Source of the DNA: Chloroflexota bacterium
GTDB lineage: Bacteria; Chloroflexota; Limnocylindria; Limnocylindrales; Limnocylindraceae
Length of the DNA: 7,734 nucleotides
Assembly (NCBI GenBank): GCA_016463555.1
Contig: JAEMRB010000050.1
Span: 1 to 7,734 of the forward strand
Reading direction: 5' to 3'
The position numbers and the translations under genes are program-made. Each line of letters opens with the position of its first letter. Position 1 is the stretch's first letter. The notes under the pieces were generated by a model. That model had not been told where the DNA came from and ran no database searches. It saw only the letters and a program-made list of their open reading frames with translations. Of this stretch, positions 1 through 6,120 are shown piece by piece.

Positions 1-2
1 GC

Positions 3-983
3 AAGATCGGGATCGCACTCCTCGTGGTGCTGGTGGGCCTCACCACGCTCCCCTATCTCGTCGATATTCCAAAGGGTGCCGACGCCGACCCCGCAACGCT
101 CTTGGCAACGGCGGCCGCCCCAGGCGCGCGCACCATCACCGCGGATGGGGTGCAGAGCGTCATCGCCGAGGCGGGTGATCCGCAAGATCCTGCCCTGCTG
201 CTCATTCACGGCTTTGGCGGGAGCACCTTCGGCTATCGCGATGTGATGGAACCGCTCGCCGCGCGCGGGTGGCATGTGATTGCGATTGACCTGCCAGGGT
301 TTGGCCTCTCCGAGAAGTCGTGGGGGCGCGACTACAGCCATAAGGCGCAGGCCACCTTCGCCCTAGCGGTCCTCGACCAGCTGAAGGTTGATCGCGCCGT
401 GCTGCTCGGCCACAGCATGGGTGGCAACGTGATCAGTTGGATGCTCGCACTTGCACCAGAGCGCATCGCTGGCCTTGCCTACATTGATGCCGCCGTTGTG
501 CAGCCGAAGAGTGGTGTCAGCAGTTCGCCGTCCGCTGCCGCTCTGCTGCTTGACGTGCCGCCGATCCGGCGACTCACACGTATTGTGATCCGCAACGCTT
601 TCAGCCCCGCGACGTTTGGCGAACTGCTCTCCTCGGCCTTTGCCGTGAAGAGCGCCGTCACTCCGACCCTGGTCGCCGGCTACGCTGCTTCATCGCTGCT
701 GCGCGATTGGGACCTGGCCCTCCTCGGCATCATTCGCGATGGTGCGAAGAACGCACTTCCTGAAACTATTGCCACTCTGAGTGCGGCGGCCGGCGCGCCG
801 CCAACGCTGATCCTCTGGGGCAGAGACGACAGCTGGGTGCCACTGACGAGCGGTGAGGTGCTCCGCGCAGACCTGCCAGAGGCGGAGTGGGTCGTGCTGC
901 CAGGGATTGGGCATGTGCCATTTGAAGAGGATGCCCCAGCGTTCATTGCCGCGGTCGGAGGCTGGCTCGACACGCTGCGCTAG
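3..983 (+). CDS. Alpha/beta hydrolase, membrane-anchored or exported, 5' end outside the window
   Basis: A serine hydrolase of the alpha/beta-hydrolase fold; the substrate cannot be told from sequence. The frame is open to the left edge. A GTG at 24 could start it, but in-frame codons from 3 already encode a hydrophobic stretch (KIGIALLVVLVGL) that continues to about residue 13 counted from the GTG. That looks like a membrane anchor or signal peptide beginning upstream, so I treat the gene as 5'-partial. Counting from GTG 24 (319 residues), an HGFGG oxyanion-hole motif lies at 62-66. The nucleophile elbow GHSMGG is at 129-134 with Ser131. The acid is probably Asp269 in GRDDSWVP, and the base is His297 in GIGHVPF. 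The variable cap region is about 160-250. The full catalytic triad is present, so it is probably active, as an esterase, lipase, epoxide-hydrolase-like enzyme or C-C hydrolase. It ends 25 bp before the 3' end of a convergent tRNA-Gln, with no clear terminator between. Confidence 0.9.
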   Translation, partial: KIGIALLVVLVGLTTLPYLVDIPKGADADPATLLATAAAPGARTITADGVQSVIAEAGDPQDPALLLIHGFGGSTFGYRDVMEPLAARGWHVIAIDLPGFGLSEKSWGRDYSHKAQATFALAVLDQLKVDRAVLLGHSMGGNVISWMLALAPERIAGLAYIDAAVVQPKSGVSSSPSAAALLLDVPPIRRLTRIVIRNAFSPATFGELLSSAFAVKSAVTPTLVAGYAASSLLRDWDLALLGIIRDGAKNALPETIATLSAAAGAPPTLILWGRDDSWVPLTSGEVLRADLPEAEWVVLPGIGHVPFEEDAPAFIAAVGGWLDTLR

Positions 984-1008
984 CGGGCGCGTTTCGCACG
1001 AACAGAGT

Positions 1009-1083
1009 TGGCTGGCGCGCTAGGATTCGAACCTAGGATCCCCTGCTCCAGAGGCAGGTGCCTTACCGCTTGGCCACGCGCCA
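1009..1083 (-). tRNA. tRNA-Gln, anticodon CUG
   Basis: The minus strand folds as a full cloverleaf of 75 nt including an encoded CCA. The acceptor stem is TGGCGCG/CGCGCCA (7 bp), the D stem GCC/GGC, the anticodon stem CCTGC/GCAGG around loop CTCTGGA, the variable loop GGATC, and the T stem CTAGG/CCTAG around TTCGAAT. Loop bases 34-36 are CTG, so it reads the glutamine codon CAG. The discriminator base is G and is followed directly by CCA at 1009-1011. All stems are perfectly paired, so the gene is probably functional. Confidence 0.96.
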
Positions 1084-1092
1084 ACGGTGCCG

Positions 1093-1121
1093 ATCGTACC
1101 CCAGCGGCGCGCCACCGTCAG
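1093..1121 (-). promoter_or_regulatory. Sigma-70-like promoter for tRNA-Gln
   Basis: On the minus strand a -35 element CTGACG (1116-1121) is separated by exactly 17 bp from a -10 element TACGAT (1093-1098). Each matches 4 of 6 consensus positions. The expected transcription start is near 1086, giving a 5' leader of only a few nucleotides before the tRNA at 1083. The position and spacing make this convincing despite the imperfect hexamers. The element lies wholly between the tRNA and the divergent oxidoreductase gene. Confidence 0.6.
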
Positions 1122-1134
1122 CCGACGCACGCAT

Positions 1135-1141
1135 AAAGAGG
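1135..1141 (+). promoter_or_regulatory. Possible ribosome binding site for the GMC oxidoreductase
   Basis: AAAGAGG is the only purine-rich Shine-Dalgarno-like stretch before ATG 1155. The 13-nt spacing is longer than ideal, so this is a modest assignment. It is actually spaced better for the out-of-frame ATG at 1148, which opens only a six-codon frame. That mini-ORF may be meaningless. Confidence 0.35.
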
Positions 1142-1154
1142 CAAGATATGCGGC

Positions 1155-3191
1155 ATGGCTACCGCTAAACGATCAACGCCCACGCCGCCTGCGACGCCTA
1201 CGGCGGGCATCTTTAGCGAGGCCCAACGACAGACCCTCACAGCCCTGGCGGAGGGGTTCGTCGCTGGTGGTGGTGCCGCACGTGCCGCCGCCGCGGAGAC
1301 GGCGATTGCCAAGGTGGTTGACCCCGCCCTCCACGGCCAGCTGCGACTCGTCCTTAATCTCCTCGATACACGCGTTGGCAGCCTGCTGATTGGCGGACGC
1401 CTCGCGCGATTCGGCACCTTGAAGGCGACGCAGCGAGACGAGTTCCTGCGCCGCTGGGTGCAGCATCCAGTGCCAATGCTCCGCAGTGGCGCCGCCGTCT
1501 TCCGTAAGCTCCTCTCCTTCATCGCCTACTCCGACGCCGACGAGCCAGCCGATGAACTCGTTCGCACGCGACTAAGCGCTCTCGGCTACAACCCAACGCC
1601 GAACCCCGCGACCGCCAACGTCACACAGATCACCGCCTTCGACCCTGGCGATGCGGAGCGCATTGCTGTCGATGTTTTGGTGATCGGCTCGGGAGCTGGC
1701 GGCGGAAGCGTTGCGCGTGACCTTTCAGCGGCTGGGCGCGAGGTACTCGTCATTGAGGCGGGTGGCCTCTATACCGAAGCGACCTTCCCAACGAAAGAGC
1801 GCGACGCCTACGAGCGCCTCTATCTCGACTCTGGCTTCACCGCCACGGCCGATGCACATATCGCGATCCTTGCCGGCGGCACCGTTGGTGGCGGCACCAC
1901 GGTGAACTGGATGGCCTCAATCCCAACCCCCGAGCCGGTGCGCGAGGAGTGGGAGGGGGAGCACGGCGTCACCGGTGCCGCTGGAGTCGAGTTCGGAAGA
2001 GACCTCGACGCGGTACTGAAGGAGATCGGCGCGAAGGAATCCCAGAACGTGCCGCTCAAGGATGCCGCGATCATTCGCGGCGCCGACAAGCTCGGCTGGA
2101 GCAGCGAGCGGCTTCAGGTCAACCGCGCCGAGTGCAGCGACTGTGGGACCTGCACGTTCGGCTGCAAGGTCGGATCGAAGCAATCCTCTCTTCGCCTCCA
2201 TTTGGCGCAGGCGGTTGCTAACGGTGCGCGCATCTTGCCCGACTGCAAGGCGGAGCGACTTGTCATTGAGAACGGCACGGCGACTGGTGCAATCACCACC
2301 TTCGGCACGCGCGCTGGGTCGCCTCGCACGCTGGAGATCATCGCGAAGACGGTGGTCGTTTCAGGTGGCGCTCTCCGGACACCTGTTTTGTTGCAGCGCA
2401 GCGGCCTCACCCACCCCGCCATCGGCAAGAACCTGCGACTGCATCCGGTCAGCCTGGTTGCGGGAGTCTTCGACGAGCCGGTCGAAATGTGGCGCGGCAC
2501 GATGCAGGCGGCGAAGAGCTCGCGCTTCATTGACCCAGATGAGGAGCGCAACGGCTACATCATTGAGAGTGCCCCTGGTCACCCTGGCCTGCTCGCACTC
2601 GGCATTCCGTGGACCTCTCGCGCCGAGCACGAACGCCTGATGAAGTTGGGTCGATACATCGCCCCCATATTGGCGATCGTTAAAGATGACGCCGGCGGCA
2701 GCGTAACGGCGAGCCGCGCCGGCTTTGCCGAGATCAACTACCGCACCACGCCGCGTGACGAACGCGGACTGCGCCACGCACTCCGTTCAATGTCACGCAT
2801 CGCTGAGGCGGCTGGCGCGAGCGAGATCATCGCCGCGGGATCACCACCGATGAGCTGGCGCCGCAGCGAAGGGAGCGAGGCGTTGGAGGTCTACCTGCGC
2901 CGGCTGCACCGCTTCGACTTCTCCCCAAACCGCGGCACCGTCTTCTCTGCGCACCAGATGGGCACGGCCCGCATGGGATCAGACTCGAACGACCATGTCT
3001 GTGATCCGTGGGGCCGCGTTCGCTCTACGCCACGGCCTCGCCCGAGCGACCCGCACGGCGGCCTGATCAAGAGTCTCTATATTGCCGACGGGTCGCTCTT
3101 CCCAACGGCGCTCGGCGTGAACCCAATGGTCACGATCCTGGCCGTAGCAAAGCGGGTCTCGCGCGCGATCATCGCCGACACGCACGCCTAA
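1155..3191 (+). CDS. GMC-family FAD oxidoreductase, long-chain-alcohol-oxidase-like, with N-terminal helical domain
   Basis: A predicted flavoenzyme oxidising an alcohol (678 aa). Residues about 20-125 form an alanine-rich helical domain resembling the gluconate 2-dehydrogenase subunit 3 type. The FAD-binding Rossmann motif GSGAGGG is at 178-184, with Glu201 in VIEAGG as the likely ribose-binding acid. GGGTTVNW near 246-252 fits the second conserved GMC region. A cysteine cluster C-x2-C-x2-C-x3-C (Cys327, 330, 333, 337) precedes GSKQSS. The C-terminal GMC signature has His600 in HQMGTARMG and Asn656 in GVNP, the usual catalytic His/Asn pair. This overall design, with the C-rich segment, resembles plant and bacterial long-chain fatty alcohol oxidases; that assignment is inferred from memory of the family. 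I see no signal peptide or membrane segment, so it is probably cytoplasmic or peripheral. I chose ATG 1155 because a nearby ATG at 1148 is in another frame and stops at once, and AAAGAGG (1135-1141) lies 13 nt upstream of 1155. Confidence 0.9.
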   Translation: MATAKRSTPTPPATPTAGIFSEAQRQTLTALAEGFVAGGGAARAAAAETAIAKVVDPALHGQLRLVLNLLDTRVGSLLIGGRLARFGTLKATQRDEFLRRWVQHPVPMLRSGAAVFRKLLSFIAYSDADEPADELVRTRLSALGYNPTPNPATANVTQITAFDPGDAERIAVDVLVIGSGAGGGSVARDLSAAGREVLVIEAGGLYTEATFPTKERDAYERLYLDSGFTATADAHIAILAGGTVGGGTTVNWMASIPTPEPVREEWEGEHGVTGAAGVEFGRDLDAVLKEIGAKESQNVPLKDAAIIRGADKLGWSSERLQVNRAECSDCGTCTFGCKVGSKQSSLRLHLAQAVANGARILPDCKAERLVIENGTATGAITTFGTRAGSPRTLEIIAKTVVVSGGALRTPVLLQRSGLTHPAIGKNLRLHPVSLVAGVFDEPVEMWRGTMQAAKSSRFIDPDEERNGYIIESAPGHPGLLALGIPWTSRAEHERLMKLGRYIAPILAIVKDDAGGSVTASRAGFAEINYRTTPRDERGLRHALRSMSRIAEAAGASEIIAAGSPPMSWRRSEGSEALEVYLRRLHRFDFSPNRGTVFSAHQMGTARMGSDSNDHVCDPWGRVRSTPRPRPSDPHGGLIKSLYIADGSLFPTALGVNPMVTILAVAKRVSRAIIADTHA

Positions 3192-3210
3192 CTGCACACC
3201 GCGGAGGCTA

Positions 3211-3231
3211 GTAACGGGGCTGCTCCCCTAC
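3211..3231. terminator. Weak hairpin between convergent genes, possible bidirectional terminator
   Basis: GGGG (3215-3218) and CCCC (3225-3228 area) pair around a short loop, with outer GTA/TAC pairing across a two-base bulge. It sits where the oxidoreductase and the CotH gene converge and overlaps the CotH stop codon. Neither strand has a following T-run, so it is not a textbook intrinsic terminator. It is the only hairpin I see in the 36-bp convergent gap. Confidence 0.25.
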
Positions 3232-4739
3232 GGCACTTTCACCGTCGGCTTGCTAAACCAGAGCAGAGACGAGGTAGGGATTGCGGCCGTAACCCGTACG
3301 CGAAGGTAGGAGCTTCGATCGGCTGCTTTGAGTGTGTAGAGTGATTTCGTCGCCCCGGTGATGATCGTGCACCTTGCTGGCAGCGTCGTAGATGCACTCT
3401 GCGTTGCGGTGCTACATCGAAACCATTGATACGAATACGTTGGTGTTGGCCCGTATGACCATGTGCCACTCGTGGCGGAGAGCACCTGGCCAACCGCTGT
3501 AGTCCCCGAAATTGACGGAGCTGTCACACGCGTCAGCTGCGCGAGCCACAGATTCACCTTGCTGGGTCGGGCCAGAATAAATCCGCTCGCAGCAACCTGC
3601 GCAGCCTTTGAAGCGGATGGGGATGTTTCGTCTTTTGTATCACTGGCAATCTTGGATTCCAGGGTGGCGTGAAGTGTAGCCGCCACTGAGGCGAGGCTCA
3701 GCGTGCTCGCTTTATCTCGGACATCCCGAAGTGCCTGCACATAAAGGGCCCGGCATGTACTAACTACCAGGCACTGCGTGAAGAGCAGACCGCCGATCGG
3801 TTGTCCGAAACTGTAGGGTGCTCGTTTCTCCACGCCGCCCCCAAAAATCTGATCTACTCCCCAGGGCAACATCTGAAATCGTCCATCGTTATCGCTGTGC
3901 AGGTAGTAGTTGCTGATTGACGCCCCTGCATAGCCATCCCAGTTGCCAATGTATCGATCGACTGCCCAATATCGTGTCATCTGCTGCAGATCTGCTGCCG
4001 CGCTCACGCGCGCATACCAGGTCGGCGCAGACGCTTGCGATGCAGCAATTAACTCTTCAAGATCCGCACGATTGATAGTTGAGCCCACATCAACCTGGTA
4101 GTGCGCATCGTTCGCGTTGAGCGGATCCCCCTCCGACCCAAGTCTCCCCTCGTAGAGGTGGGTTGTGCCGCCACCGCTGCTCCGCTTCTCTAGGGCAACC
4201 TTGTCGATTGACTCAACATTGAGATAGAGGCCATACGATGCCCCGTTGATCCAAACTTCGGCATAGCCAGTTCTCGGCGCTGCGATGCCCATCGCTCGGA
4301 AGAGGGTGTATCCAATCGCCTCATTGACCTTTGAGGGATCCTGGATCATGTTGTTGAGCGTCATTCGCTTGATCCCAAATGCCCGCTGCAGCTCGTTAGG
4401 AAACTCCAAGCGGAGTGCGGCCTTCTGGGGGAGCGACCTGTACGAGCCAACACCCTTCAGTCGCATCTTGATATCCCACGCCCCGAACCCAGAGGTGCCG
4501 CCGTAGACTGCGCTGCCCATCGTTAACTTGAACGTTGCGTCGACGTAGCCTGTAACGCCGATGGTGTTTAATTCTGAACTGGTATTGAGGTCGATGCGCA
4601 CGATTCGCGAGGTTTGATACAGGGTCGCGGCGGGATCGCCCGTGGCTGGTGTAAGTGCCACCGCTGAGCCTGGGGCGAGCGAGCCGAGAAGTAGTGCGAG
4701 GAGAGCGAACGTGATGAATCGTCGGATGCGGTTACTCAT
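3228..4739 (-). CDS. Secreted CotH-family atypical kinase with C-terminal Ig-like domain (CotH paralogue 1)
   Basis: CotH proteins are atypical protein kinases, known from phosphorylation of Bacillus spore-coat proteins; the target here is unknown. From ATG 4739 the protein has 503 aa. Residues 1-28 are a Sec signal peptide (basic SNRIRR, then an LLALLLG core, cleavage near AVA|L) without a lipobox, so it is exported. The CotH domain spans about 45-360. It contains RLKG (about 93-96), Lys106 in QKAALRLEF, LNNM (128-131), Glu176 in YGLYLNVE, Asp268 in GNWDGY and Asp296 in PWGVDQ. A C-x5-C pair at 323/329 may form a disulfide. Residues about 407-503 form an Ig-like domain with GTWS and YQWFRC motifs and Cys442/457. 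There is no sortase signal. I chose this start because ATG overlaps the upstream TGA in ATGA, and the signal peptide begins there; a start at 4775 would add 12 non-signal residues. There is no Shine-Dalgarno, so translation is probably coupled. It is the last gene of the three-gene operon. Confidence 0.9.
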   Translation of the reverse strand: MSNRIRRFITFALLALLLGSLAPGSAVALTPATGDPAATLYQTSRIVRIDLNTSSELNTIGVTGYVDATFKLTMGSAVYGGTSGFGAWDIKMRLKGVGSYRSLPQKAALRLEFPNELQRAFGIKRMTLNNMIQDPSKVNEAIGYTLFRAMGIAAPRTGYAEVWINGASYGLYLNVESIDKVALEKRSSGGGTTHLYEGRLGSEGDPLNANDAHYQVDVGSTINRADLEELIAASQASAPTWYARVSAAADLQQMTRYWAVDRYIGNWDGYAGASISNYYLHSDNDGRFQMLPWGVDQIFGGGVEKRAPYSFGQPIGGLLFTQCLVVSTCRALYVQALRDVRDKASTLSLASVAATLHATLESKIASDTKDETSPSASKAAQVAASGFILARPSKVNLWLAQLTRVTAPSISGTTAVGQVLSATSGTWSYGPTPTYSYQWFRCSTATQSASTTLPARCTIITGATKSLYTLKAADRSSYLRVRVTAAIPTSSLLWFSKPTVKVP

Positions 4740-5518
4740 GCTGAAGTCGAGGCTCGCACACGGCGGCGCACCCACGCTGATTTCAGCGCTCGCGTCCAGC
4801 GATTCGAAGGCAGAGTTGGGTCCATAGCGGCGAGGCTTGTGCCAAATTTGGAGAGCTTAATCGGACGGAAGCCCATCCTCCAGAGCGTACGGTCGGCCAC
4901 GGTAGGCGCCTGCCGAGACTTTGATTCAATGATGGCGAACTCATTCAGGGTGATGCGCTCTCCCGCCGGCGTGGTCGCTGAAAATCCAGTGTCAATCGTC
5001 AACCGTGCATCACCTGGCAGAAGCAGGGTGGAGCGCTGATAGATTGTGGTGAGCGTCGGGGCTAGAGCGGATTCATGCCCTGGCCCGAGAACCTCTTCGA
5101 TGAATTCTCGCGCGGGGCCATTGAGTTGACCGCTCGCGTTTGCTGGGTAGTCCAAGCGGCTCTTCGTCGTTCGGCCCCGGGAGCCGCGCAGCTTCACCTC
5201 AAGCATGCAGTCTCCAGAATTGACATACGTTCTCGTACGAACCTTGAACGCATGGCGGCGGCGGCGCGCGGACGCTAAGTACGATTGCCCAGCGGGTGTG
5301 TCGAAATAGACCGACTCATACCTGAATGAGCGCTCGTCGTTGATCTGTAGCGCGCGTGCGTCACCAGAGATCGCTGCCACAAGCGACGCTGCAACGCTGA
5401 TAGGAACCAGGTATTTACGCTCCCGCCGCGAGAAGAGCGCGGCATCGCTTTGGAGACCGCTGAGCTGAACGGAGGGGAGTGCTCCAATCACCGCATCAAG
5501 CGCGGCCTGCTCGGTCAA
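4736..5518 (-). CDS. VTC-domain protein, polyphosphate-polymerase-like (triphosphate tunnel fold)
   Basis: In eukaryotic VTC complexes this domain polymerises polyphosphate from ATP inside a tunnel lined with basic residues. This protein (260 aa) is essentially the domain alone, with no signal peptide or membrane segment, so the active site is probably cytoplasmic. Tunnel-type motifs appear in order: ERKY (33-36), YFDTP (71-75), K-V-R-T-R (92-96), LEVKLRG (106-112) with Glu107 and Lys109, YQRS (160-163), DTGF (176-179), IIESKS (196-201) with Glu198, and KLSKFG (221-226). These alternating acidic and basic strands match the family, and no key position looks lost. The start is TTG at 5518. It is supported by a 4-bp TTGA overlap with the upstream stop and by GGGAG eight bases upstream (5527-5531). 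The first 28 residues precede the domain and may be a linker. It lies between a DUF4956 membrane protein and a CotH kinase in one operon. Whether the product is polyphosphate, or whether another TTM reaction applies, is unproven. Confidence 0.88.
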   Translation of the reverse strand: MTEQAALDAVIGALPSVQLSGLQSDAALFSRRERKYLVPISVAASLVAAISGDARALQINDERSFRYESVYFDTPAGQSYLASARRRRHAFKVRTRTYVNSGDCMLEVKLRGSRGRTTKSRLDYPANASGQLNGPAREFIEEVLGPGHESALAPTLTTIYQRSTLLLPGDARLTIDTGFSATTPAGERITLNEFAIIESKSRQAPTVADRTLWRMGFRPIKLSKFGTSLAAMDPTLPSNRWTRALKSAWVRRRVRASTSA

Positions 5519-6081
5519 GCGCCGTGCTCCCGCCCTGTGCTGGTGCGCTGTTCATAGCGGACCTCAACCATTGTTGAATCCTCAATGAGGTCGGTCCGGC
5601 GGACGCGAATTTGATGCACGGTTGCTCCGAGCAGCTCCTCAAGGCGGGCCCGCAGCAGCGGTTCGCTGGTGATTGCTTCATCTAGCATGATGACTTGCAC
5701 CCGGTAGCGCCCGAAGAGACGAGGATGGTCCCCGATTGCTAGGCCGACCAAGATCAGCCCCATGAGCGCGGCACTGACCCAGATTGGGGTGATTGGCAGA
5801 GCGCCGACCAGGCCCAGCGTCATCGCAGCTAGGTAGTAGGCAATCTCTTGCTGATCGAGCTCCGCCGAACGAAGTCGCAACAGCGAGAGGACGGCGAAGA
5901 GGCCGAACCCGATGCCGACCGCCGCCTCCTCCACCACAAGGGCACTCGTCACCGCGAAGAGGCCCATGTTGATCATCAGGTAGGCGACAACAAGATCGCG
6001 GCGGCGATGGCGCGGGAAATACAAAACAAACACAAGAATTGAGATGGCGACGAGATCCATACCGATGCCGAGCACGTTCAT
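5515..6081 (-). CDS. DUF4956 multi-pass membrane protein
   Basis: A 188-aa integral membrane protein of the DUF4956 family; biochemical function unknown. Hydrophobic segments lie at about 3-22, 30-50, 55-70, 79-96 and 98-117. The family hallmark, a GFGLFAVLSLLRLRS-like stretch (58-72) followed by QEIAYY (78-83), is clear. A soluble tail of about 70 residues (119-188) with alternating basic and acidic residues follows the last segment. DUF4956 genes are, to my knowledge, often beside VTC-domain genes, and here the stop codon overlaps the VTC start (TTGA). I infer that it anchors the VTC protein or forms a conduit for its product, by analogy with the small membrane subunits of yeast VTC. The start is ATG 6081. 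A later Met (position 8) exists but has no better ribosome site. No Shine-Dalgarno precedes 6081, so the message may be nearly leaderless. First gene of the operon. Confidence 0.88.
   Translation of the reverse strand: MNVLGIGMDLVAISILVFVLYFPRHRRRDLVVAYLMINMGLFAVTSALVVEEAAVGIGFGLFAVLSLLRLRSAELDQQEIAYYLAAMTLGLVGALPITPIWVSAALMGLILVGLAIGDHPRLFGRYRVQVIMLDEAITSEPLLRARLEELLGATVHQIRVRRTDLIEDSTMVEVRYEQRTSTGREHGA
5527..5531 (-). promoter_or_regulatory. Shine-Dalgarno site supporting the TTG start of the VTC gene
   Basis: GGGAG on the minus strand stands eight bases before TTG 5518, inside the 3' end of the upstream DUF4956 gene. Good spacing and the TTGA overlap together favour this unusual start over any internal codon. 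Confidence 0.6.
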
Positions 6082-6083
6082 AA

Positions 6084-6092
6084 TGTTACAAT
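6084..6092 (+). promoter_or_regulatory. Extended -10 promoter for the rightward CotH gene
   Basis: TGT followed by TACAAT (6087-6092) gives an extended -10: TG at 6084-6085, one spacer base, then a hexamer matching 5 of 6. No good -35 is found 16-18 bp upstream, which an extended -10 can tolerate. The expected start is near 6099, giving about a 20-nt leader before ATG 6121. Confidence 0.5.
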
Positions 6093-6096
6093 CTTA
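6091..6096 (-). promoter_or_regulatory. Candidate -10 element for the DUF4956-VTC-CotH operon
   Basis: TAAGAT on the minus strand (4 of 6) lies nine bases before ATG 6081, predicting a transcript start about two bases before the codon, which is nearly leaderless. No convincing -35 is visible. It overlaps the opposite-strand -10 by two bases. This is a weaker call than the rightward promoter. Confidence 0.3.
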
Positions 6097-6120
6097 GCAT
6101 GGGTGGGCTATGATTCCCCA

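Noticed and set aside
984..1008. Terminator between the hydrolase and tRNA-Gln
   Set aside because: Only 4-bp GC-rich pairings are present, with no T-run on either strand.
1118..1522. Antisense open frame of 134 codons within the GMC gene
   Set aside because: It is rich in Arg/Ala/Pro with no recognisable domain, overlaps the tRNA promoter region, and is the usual shadow of high-GC coding on the other strand.
2062..2640. Open frame of 192 codons in another frame inside the GMC gene
   Set aside because: The Arg/Ser/Ala-rich composition is typical of a shifted frame, and the GMC motifs run unbroken through the same stretch.
4736..4775. A longer start for CotH paralogue 1 at 4775, overlapping the VTC gene by 40 bp
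   Set aside because: It would put 12 non-signal residues before a clean Sec signal peptide, while ATG 4739 makes a standard ATGA overlap.
6103..6120. GTG start for CotH paralogue 2
   Set aside because: It is possible, but adds MGYDSP before a normal signal peptide and would sit only about 4 nt from the predicted transcript start. ATG 6121 is preferred, not proven.
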